Of a DNA stretch of 64,000 nt, positions 55,601 to 64,000 are shown one piece after another. Location of the stretch: contig OY718805.1 in NCBI GenBank assembly GCA_963070105.1, positions 2,254,001 to 2,318,000 on the forward strand. The letters run 5' to 3'. The position numbers and the translations under genes were made by a program. The number at the start of each line of letters is the position of its first letter. Position 1 is the first letter of the stretch. Under the pieces are notes generated by a model. The model had not been told where the DNA came from and did not search any database. It worked only from the letters and a program-made list of their open reading frames with translations. This DNA is from Litomosoides sigmodontis (lineage: Eukaryota > Nematoda > Chromadorea > Rhabditida > Onchocercidae).

Positions 55601-58600
55601 GAAAGTGTTGCAGCGGACGTGAAAGTATTTCGTGATTGTAAAACGTGTTAATAAAACACATTTGTAAGTTAGCAAAAAAAAACAATCCATACGATTATGA
55701 CTGAAATTAAGTAGGAAATTTCCTGCTTACAAATAGCTCAGAAGCTGTTGAGGAATTCGAACTGACTCCTTGACCGGATTTACTTGTATTGTGTGTGGAT
55801 AAATATGGCTTAGTACGTGACGCATGACTTGAGCTATCACGCATACAATCCGGTGCCCACGACACACGTTTCGCCCATTTCCGGTAATCCTTATGTAACT
55901 AAAAGCACTTATCACTCACTCACTATTGGTGTTCAAATAAAAATTAATAAATTACATAAATTAAATGAATAGAGAGAGAGAAAGGGAAACCGATCAGAGA
56001 TTTTTGCATACGCTAAAATCTCAGCCAAGCAAAATGCTGTTGGCTTTTGAAAGAAAAAATTGAAATTTGCTAATTCATAATTATTTATGAGTAATTACAG
56101 TGTAACAGTATCTAAACTGATTACTGTATTATCCAACTTTCTTAACTTTTTAAACTTTTGTTTCACAAATGAAACAAAAAAAAAAGTGAACAAAAAAAAG
56201 CACAACGAACACGATCATTAAAAGTAACATGAAATAGAAATATGAATAATCCTTGAAGAGAATTCGCAACAGTAAACGCATAGGCCATAACGATTGATTG
56301 CTCATTAATCCATAAAAGGCCAAATGTCCACGTGAGACCTAATATGGTAACTAGCGCTATCGATCCTTTTAACCAATTTCTACAAATTTTTAGCATTAAA
56401 CAAATCCTCAATGCAATTCTACACAATTCATTTAATAAAAGATAATTTAATTAATGATCATTAATTTCATTTTTTAATTAACGAGTAATTTAATCCTTCA
56501 AATAAAATCACTCGATAGCACAGTAACTTTTCTACACCTAAAAATTTCTAATAGAACAAAGAAAATAAAAATTAAATTCGAACTGATAGATAACTTCCTC
56601 TAACAAAAACCACATCACTTAACAATGATAGGTTTAGATTAAAGAGGTAAATATGCTGCTAACAATACCTGTAAAACATGATGAATTAAAAAAGAAATAA
56701 AAAAAAAAAAAGAACTCATACCGAACATTTTTCAATGCGTCACGATCCTGCTTACATGGCGTGTAACCGATACTGGAATGACCACAAACGATGAACAGTG
56801 TCATCACAAGGAACACTGTATTACAGAGTAGAATGATAGCAACAGGTCCAACGAACGTCAAAATAAAGTAATTGTCGGAACGTAGCCAGCAGTACTGCTC
56901 GGTACCGTAGCTGAACCGATCGAACCACATTGATGCCGCAACAACGGATAGTGGAAATCCTGCGGAATTAGTGAAATGTTTGAAAATGACATATTTAAGA
57001 ATTGATTCGCTCATAAATCGAAAATAATTGATAGCAGTAAGGATAGGTAGACGACCTTTTCCAGATTTAGATTACACACGATTTCTTTGCTAAGAAACAC
57101 TGCTTAAATATGGAAATGAGAGATTTGTCATCAGTAAGGAATTTTAAAATTTACTGAAGTGAGATGAATGGTAATAAATTTCAATTGAATTTTACAATTA
57201 TAATTGAGTGATTTAAGAAGTAGTGTTCCAATTTGTCCCTTCAGATGAAGATGACAATTAAATTGAGAGGATAGAATACCTACCGTAGCCAAACAGTAGT
57301 ATGTATGATCGTTTGGAATCCTTCGATTGGAACACCTCAATTAGCATATAGTAAAGCTCGAAACCTTCCAGTAACATCCAGGAAAATGCAGCAAGGAAAA
57401 AATAGTGCAGAATACCAGCTACAATACTACAGCAAAGCTAAAATGATACTTATACATTAAATTTAATTCCAACCAAAAAGAAAATTGAATTATTCAGGTA
57501 ATTATCAAGCATGATTATAAAACTATGACAAATTTCACCAATTAAATTAGCTCTCTTCCTCAAGAATATAAAATTAACGCTAGCGTAATTTTCTGCAACA
57601 AAAAAAATCCTATAACAATCTAAATCATATGCAATGGAAGTGGTGCTTTTGTTGAAAAATTAAAATTCCTACTGAATTCTGTGTTTGCCAAATGCCGCCA
57701 AGAAAGACAGCTTCAGCTATTAGCAATGAGAAGCAGAGATGTTTGTGGATGAAAATTCGATCGCCACCACTGGTACCAAAGCATTGAAATGCAAGCAACG
57801 ACAGCGCTAGGCATATTATTGATATTGTACAGCCCGTATAAGTTATCAGTGTTAATGCTAAGTTATGTCCAATTGGAAGCTAAAAAATTAAATTGTTAAA
57901 TTCAATTTGAATTTGAATTAGCTAGAAGAATGTGAAATATTCGAGCTCAGTTAATGATGTCATTAAATTGGTGGAAAGATTTGAATTTTTATGATTTGAA
58001 CTCTTCATTCGAACAAATTACAAATTCTTTAACACACACACACGCACTCTCTTTCTCTCTCTCTTTCAGGTATGGGATATTTCTGAAGTCCATTCATCTG
58101 TAAATCCGACACAAATTTGGATAATGATCTCTGGTTAAAATATGGAGTACTTCGTGTACGAATTTCGAAACGGCTAGTACATGCATATTTACGCTGACGT
58201 AGAGCAATTAATTATGACATCATGAATACGTCTCCTACGAGAATTTTACGTAACATTTACTTAACTCTTCAGAAATACGACAAGACATTTTTGTGGTGTC
58301 TTACTTACTTCTTGATGATATATATCCATTAGCACAGCAAAATATGTCAAATGATTGCAATGACAAACGGTATGAGTTGTATTATGCGAACTGACCACAC
58401 AACCATACGATGACCACTGCAAACGTGTACGATTCCACCAAACGCATTGTGGCGTGGAAAGATTTACTCGATCCTGAACATATGTGTGAATATTCATTTA
58501 ACGTACGTGCGTGTTCTCTCCCTACGGTCATTTTGTTCACTTATCACGGCGATCATTTCCCACAGTTGTTTTAATTATGATTAATCAACAACTCTGTTTA

Positions 58601-60039
58601 CCTGCCATAAAAGCCATTTACTACAAGTATTTAATTACGATTTATTACCGTTGTTCGCTCCCCAATTATCTGCCAATACAACTAAGCACTTCCTCTACCG
58701 CAAGAAAAAAGCCTTTATAATAAGTGTAAAAGAAAAATCAATTCTGAAGCAGCAAATTTCGATGTTTAAAACTGTGAGTGACAATTCAGAGGGATAAAAT
58801 TTGAAAGTAAAACCTATAAGGTGCATATGATGATACCCACCTAAAACTTCCATTTTCTCCATTGTATTAATCATTGTAAAATTATAGCTAATCTCGTCTT
58901 TATGCATTCAAACAACTCGCTCAATTATCTCTTAAATCTTCATTTCAGTTTAAATTTTAATTTTAAAAGTTAGTCACATCTCTAATTAATCATAGTTTCC
59001 TATTATTAGAAGTCTGTAATTTGCACGCATTAATTCTTTTAATTGTAAGCAAAATTTTTTTTTGCTTCCGGCCACTTAATCATTTCAAGGACATTATCTG
59101 ATCTATCTGAGAGTGCGAGCTAGCATCGAACCTAAAATTGAACACTTATTAAGTACCTCTGTTGCAAAGGTAATGATGACTGGTTTCTGAAGATGATTAA
59201 TGATTTCAATTTTGTTATCGCCATTCAACACTGCTACTGCAACTACTTTCGATACAATTTGTCGCGCTACCACAGTACCATTTGCATTTTGACGTGGTTC
59301 AGGTTGCAGATACTTACCAATTGATGAATATGCCACGTAGAGAATTTTAGCTTCATCTAAAATTCACCTTTCAGCTCTTGTAGAATCACTTAAACTTAAT
59401 TGGAAATCTGATTTGAAATTACCACAAAATTTTCGATCCATGAAAGTAGTTAAATTTACGCTCATCCTATTTTGGCTTCATCTAAAATTCACCTTTCAGT
59501 TCTTGTAGAATCACTTAAACTTAATTGGAAATCTGATTTGAAATTACCACAAAATTTTCGATCCATGAAAGTAGTTAAATTTCAACTCATCCTAATTCAC
59601 TCAATCACTACGAAACTGTATGAATGAATGAAAGAAATATTGGTTAGCCAAATGATAAAGATGACTGATAACAAACTGATAGCGCTATTGCGTAGAGTTA
59701 ATGCCTCGCGTGGAATATTAGCCGTGTCATCAGTTGTCCGGTAGAAGCTAGTGCTTGGGAAAGCAATGTAGTCATGCACCCGAACAGCTGATATTTCAAG
59801 TTCAACATCTAAAAACTTACACGTTTCAAACATTTCACACACATCAATGAAATTCTAGCACGGATTGAAATCGGCACTATCATTTTTTTCAATCGTCAAA
59901 ATGACAGCGTATTATTATAAGAATCGTACTTATGATTTTCAATACCTTGTATCTTACGAGTAACTATCTTATAAGTAACTTCACATGACGATTAGAAACA
60001 CAATTAAAATCTTTCTCAGTGAATTTAATGAGAGTGAGA

Positions 60040-60090
<51 letters not shown>

Positions 60091-63000
60091 GTACATATTG
60101 CTAAGTTTAATAAACAGTACAGACTAAGTAAATTCTTTAATTCCTTAAAAAAAATGTTTTTTTTTGGTAATTTAATAGATATTTATATTTGTTTTTGGCA
60201 AGCTTAATAAATAGCACAAGATAGGTAAAGTTTTTCAAGATAATTAGTTTCTTAATCTTTTGTATTTCAAGAGGGTTCACTCAACGTGGCGAAAAGAGAG
60301 GGGTTTGCGTGAGGTAAATTTAGAGAATATATTATCACTCTGTTATCAATGTGTTACCGTTCATCGATTATAATTTATCAAACTATCATGATTGAAAGTT
60401 CGTTGACAAAAATTTTTAATTGTAAAATGTGAAATGTAGGTGATATGCGTACCAGTGTTAGGTTTCATGATAATGCGTGGCGTATCAGGAGTGATTAAAC
60501 CGCTGATTGTCATAGACACTTGATCCACAGTACTCATCAACTGGTCAGCTATCATACGCCGCTTAACACCTTTTAAATCGTTCCATGCTAATGCTTGAGA
60601 TGCTTTTGCCATATTATTTACACTTTCAACAATTAACTGCAAAAATTAGCATTTTCCATTTAATTAGCAATGTTTGCCAGTAATCATTTGAAAATTAAAT
60701 TAATTAATACAACTGCTGCTAGAATTATCTAATAAAAATTAGAAAATTGCATGAAAAGTGTTACTTCCACAAATCTGTCCGCGTCACTGTCGTATATCGT
60801 AGTTGGAATTAGCAATCGTAAAGCACGTGAAAGTGTAATTAGATCACCGCCAATCAACGATTCACGTCTGGTTCGTTGTTGGATTTCGTACAGAAATTCC
60901 AGTTGATCTAATGAACTATCTGCTTCTTCCGCATCCATAAGTAAGCTGAAATGCTTAGCCAAAACTACAGTAGGTAGTGAGAGTGTTTGATTGACAGTAG
61001 ATAAACTAAAAGTTAGAAATAAATGAACAAATTACTTAGAATTTCATCTTATTTGCATAATTTGCATTTCAGGTACGTGAAACAATGATCGTTCTCATAC
61101 CCTTTACTCCATGTGCTAACACAATGTGATAAGTCAGGTCCATCTGACTCCCAAAATCCATTCCATTCACCACCACATTTCCACTCAGCGTAACCTGTTG
61201 ATCCGATTGGACACGGCACACGTGCTATCACGCCAACCTCTGTTTGCGGCCAGTCTATGTCACGTTCCGATATCATATCACAGAACGACTGTTTCCCATC
61301 ATTATTGTCCGATGGTTTCAACATCCTTTAAATTTGAGTTAATTCAACGAGACTAACATCCACTGAGAAAGTACTAGAATTTTCTGTCAAATTTTCATTA
61401 AAGTTGAAGTCCCACTTTGAGAAGTATTACTTACGTGATTTCCGTTCCTATCGATGATTTCATTAAATCAGTTATCACCGGCGTTCGATTAGTAGGCGCT
61501 ACTGAATTCAGTGTAGCTGCCACTTTTGTAGTCACTATTGTAGTACTTACTGTTGTCTTTACTGCAAAAAATTTTTTTTCAGCGATGATTTATTAATCAA
61601 GCAAAAATTTGGTCAAAATTTAATTAATTGATTAAAGTGCAAACGATTTCAAACTGCTAAAGATGTGCAACATAAAAGAATGAACAGGCAGATAGATGGT
61701 GACGAACGCGAAATCACACGTGAGTGCAACAAATTTGATATGATACCATCCTTTTTTCAAATTGATCTCCTTTTCAAAGCTAAATTTAAGCTTGAAAATT
61801 TTCATTTTAGTCATTCAACACAATCACACAGAGCTGATCATCCTAAGCTCCTCCTCTTGATACAATCATCTTTGATAAATTAAAATTTAACTTTGAAAAA
61901 AAAAACTAGAAACAATTATCACATCAGTAGAATACTGCTCCTTTTCATGCTCTGTGCAGTTTTCAATCATTCTATCATTTCTCATTTTAAATTGCAATTA
62001 TTAAAATTTCATTTCATTCCTTTTTCAATCGTTACACATACAATGTGCTACATTTGCATAATAAATTCTTCATTCCGAAATAGGAAAAATGTTGGATGAA
62101 AATTTAGCAAAATATACATTTCAATATAATATACTGTTACCAATATCTGATTTTTCGATGCATTTGAATTCCACATCCAGATATTTATCCGTATTGGGAC
62201 ACGGATCACCAAGCTGACCGTTGTTTACCGCAATGATACACCGTGTATGACCATTACACCTGGACAACAGAAAAGAACGGAAGCAAAATGAAAACCAATG
62301 TGCGAACAAAGAAAAAAAAGAAAAGAAAAATAAACACATAAACAAACAAACAAACAAACAAACAACAACAACAACTTCAATAATAAAAGGAAGAAATCAG
62401 TGAATTTGTTATTAAACTGAAATTTTTGAATTACAACTATTCCTTAAATCAAAATCCACTCTACTTAGGTCACTTTGAAATTATTCGTTCTCATTTAGTT
62501 TTTCAGATAAATTTAATGCAAAAATAGATGTGTAATAATGAAAAAAAAGTGAAATTTTTGAATGTTATTAAGGTCTGAATTTTTAAAATTGACAAAAATT
62601 CATATTAACAATAAAAAATTAGGTGTAAATTTTAAAAAAAAATCATTTATCCCTTTTTTTATTACTCAAAGTGTTTCCTGAAACATTTTCAGCTGTTGCG
62701 AAGAGGCCGTCTGAAGTGTGTGATAATCTGATAATGTAGCAAGTATTAGCGGCGCTCTTTCATCTGTCATTTTCAACAATTTAAATTAAGTGGGAAAATT
62801 GGCAAAAAATTCGTCGTTGTTATTCTCGCTCGCTCCATTCTTTATTTTTTTTTGCGTATCACTCCACGCCAACAAAAAATCGGCTCAGTAGGAAATCGCT
62901 TGAGCAGCTTCAATGGTTACCGCAATGTCATTGCTACCATTGAAGTGATGGGCTTTTCATTGCATAAATGTTTGCTAAGTGGCTCTCATTAATTAAGCTT

Positions 63001-63294
63001 AATTAGCAGTTCAAATTCTAATTCAAGCAAGCATTCCGGACAAATGAAAGCAAAGGGAAAACGGAAAAGAGAAATAGTGATGCATCGCTTCCAACAAGCA
63101 GCACTAGCTGCTCGTCATCATATCATCGGAAAAAAGTGCGGAATGTGATTTGTGTGAAAATTTAATTAAATTTCATTTTGGTACCTTCAATGCATGAATA
63201 AACAATTTCCAGGTATTTTGGCTCGCCAGGACAGGAATCCAAACCAAATCGGTTTGTTTCCACAACAAACAAACATCGCCGCTTATCATCGCAA
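52612..63294 (-). CDS. lat-1: Latrophilin-type adhesion GPCR (5' end beyond window)
   Basis: Exons in gene order: 63185-63294 or 62141-62259 (alternative lectin halves), 61435-61561, 61101-61325, 60765-60945, 60453-60636, 59677-59808, 59157-59356, 58309-58473, 57673-57879, 57284-57437, 56722-56959, 56211-56379, 55731-55898, 53566-53686, 52612-53039. About 938 residues are in view. Order of domains: galactose-binding lectin half, a Thr-rich linker, the HormR domain (CysProIleGlySer...TrpLysCys), the GAIN helices, the GPS (CysValTrpTrpAsn...CysHisCysAsnHisLeu/Thr, with the self-cleavage site Leu/Thr), seven membrane segments and a cytoplasmic tail with a run of seven prolines. In C. elegans lat-1 acts in tissue polarity and neuromuscular function, and latrophilins are linked to the anthelmintic emodepside. 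The 55731/53566 and 53566/52612 joins fit by phase. Signal peptide and first lectin half are not in view. Confidence 0.92.
59351..59595. repeat. 125 bp tandem duplication spanning a latrophilin 3' splice site
   Basis: Copies at 59351-59475 and 59476-59595 differ at a few positions. The unit contains the end of the intron and the first six bases of the exon 59157-59356 (minus strand), so the acceptor AATTTTAG is present twice. Confidence 0.93.
60041..60089. repeat. (TA)n microsatellite in a latrophilin intron
   Basis: About 49 bases of perfect TA in the intron between exons 60453-60636 and 59677-59808. Confidence 0.95.
62141..62259 (-). CDS. lat-1: Latrophilin alternative lectin exon B
   Basis: 119 bases, phase 1-117-1. 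It encodes [20 protein letters not shown], the C-terminal half of a SUEL/RBL galactose-binding lectin domain. Acceptor GTCCAG, donor GTAACA. Confidence 0.8.
62335..62375. repeat. (AAAC)n/(AAC)n microsatellite
   Basis: AAAC repeats passing into AAC repeats, in the interval between the two alternative lectin exons. Confidence 0.9.
63185..63294 (-). CDS. lat-1: Latrophilin alternative lectin exon A
   Basis: 110 bases, phase 1-108-1. It encodes [24 protein letters not shown], closer to the lectin consensus than exon B. Acceptor GTTTAG, donor GTACCA. It starts and ends in the same phases as exon B. Confidence 0.8.
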
Positions 63295-64000
63295 CTAAAC
63301 TTTGCAAATTTCGATTTTACAACAAATTTCATTAAACCAATTGCAAAACGATTTCCTTAGCTTTATTTCTTCAAAGACAAAACTGAGTTAAACTAATTTA
63401 AGAATTAATTTAATGTTTGAATTGTGCACATGGTAAATTTGAATTGTAAATTTGCAAAAAAATACATTTCGTAACTAATCCTTGGCAGTTTTTTTTTCTT
63501 TGGAAAAATTTCCCACAATTCCTAAATTTTGTCAATAAAGAAAAAGAAAGAATTATGAAAAGCAGTTGGATGCGATTGCTTTCTCGTCTTTTTTTTAGCA
63601 AAAATAATTTTGCTAAAACTTATCAAAATTATTGCAAATGTCATCGAAGGAAATTTTAGTCATCTCAGAAATTAGAATCCACGAAATAGGAAATCAAATA
63701 AAAAATAAGAGTGAGAATAAGAAATAAGAATCTAAGTCACCTAAGAAATTAAGAAGTGAAATTGAAAGAGTTCGTGAAATTTCCAATGTTTTAATTAGTT
63801 TACAATGGAAATGTTATAATTAAATTTAAATTACTGTCAATGAATTTCCACATCTCCTTTCACTATCGTTGCATCAAACTGTGAGAAAGGAATAGCCGAT
63901 GGACTTGAACTGATTGATTGAAGAAGAAAATATTAGTTATGTAATTTCAATATTCATTTCCATCAATCAAAGAATTAAATTCAAACGAATAAAATTTAAA
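63295..64000. other. Right edge, no exon recognised
   Basis: Upstream of lectin exon A on the minus strand. The missing first lectin half and signal peptide of latrophilin must lie here or beyond the window, but I find no convincing exon in this AT-rich sequence. Confidence 0.5.

Noticed and set aside
58836..58895. Possible extra latrophilin exon before the GPS
   Set aside because: No donor in the phase required by the GPS exon; exons 59157-59356 and 58309-58473 join directly in phase 0 with a conserved junction.
62141..63294. Two lectin exons used in series
   Set aside because: Phases do not match: the second exon would be read out of frame and stop within about 12 codons.

Overview
The window is AT-rich nuclear DNA from a nematode, most likely a filarial or other spirurid worm. 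The basis is the gene content (MSP-domain proteins, a latrophilin, an Inscuteable homologue, NOC2), genes cut into many 50-400 base exons by short AT-rich introns with nematode-type 3' splice sites, several possible spliced-leader acceptors just upstream of start codons, and abundant simple repeats. The species was not tested. Gene models below were assembled by hand from splice sites, reading phase and family conservation. Most of them close to an exact multiple of three.

Layout from left to right. (+) 150-1867: the 3' end of an unrecognised gene. (+) 5854-9087: cystathionine gamma-lyase in ten exons. (-) 9905-12012 and (-) 13357-14254: two tandem, diverged MSP-domain genes, one tail-anchored and the other not, with its first exon unresolved. 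(+) 15729-21057: the ribosome-assembly factor NOC2 in 15 exons. (-) 21531-24814: glutathione synthetase in ten exons. 24815-31169: about 6.3 kb without genes, holding a dense cluster of TGATAA sites. (+) 31170-38050: Inscuteable in 14 exons. (-) 38775-39560: a frame-broken C2H2 zinc-finger relic. Then comes a 725 bp inverted repeat whose arms (40194-40918 and 49434-50159) are about 98% identical and about 8.5 kb apart. (-) 52612 to about 63294: the adhesion GPCR latrophilin, running off the right edge.

The most unusual element is the inverted repeat. Each arm carries the upstream region and first two exons of a small gene. These genes point away from each other (left on minus, right on plus). 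Each encodes a signal-peptide-like first exon followed by short exons, mostly exactly 48 bases, that encode a 16-residue repeat with a PLDLRM-like core. Architecturally this resembles the micro-exon genes of schistosomes. The left copy has lost one base in its second exon, and its reading frame is open only if that exon is skipped. Between the arms lie a uniform (AAT)n tract of about 900 bp and a cysteine-rich gene I do not recognise.

A second notable point is in latrophilin. Two exons (63185-63294 and 62141-62259) each encode an alternative C-terminal half of the galactose-binding lectin domain. They have identical splice phases, and joining both in series gives an immediate stop, so they look like mutually exclusive exons.

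Functionally, cystathionine gamma-lyase (cysteine supply) and glutathione synthetase (last step of glutathione synthesis) lie about 12 kb apart. The other genes share no evident pathway.
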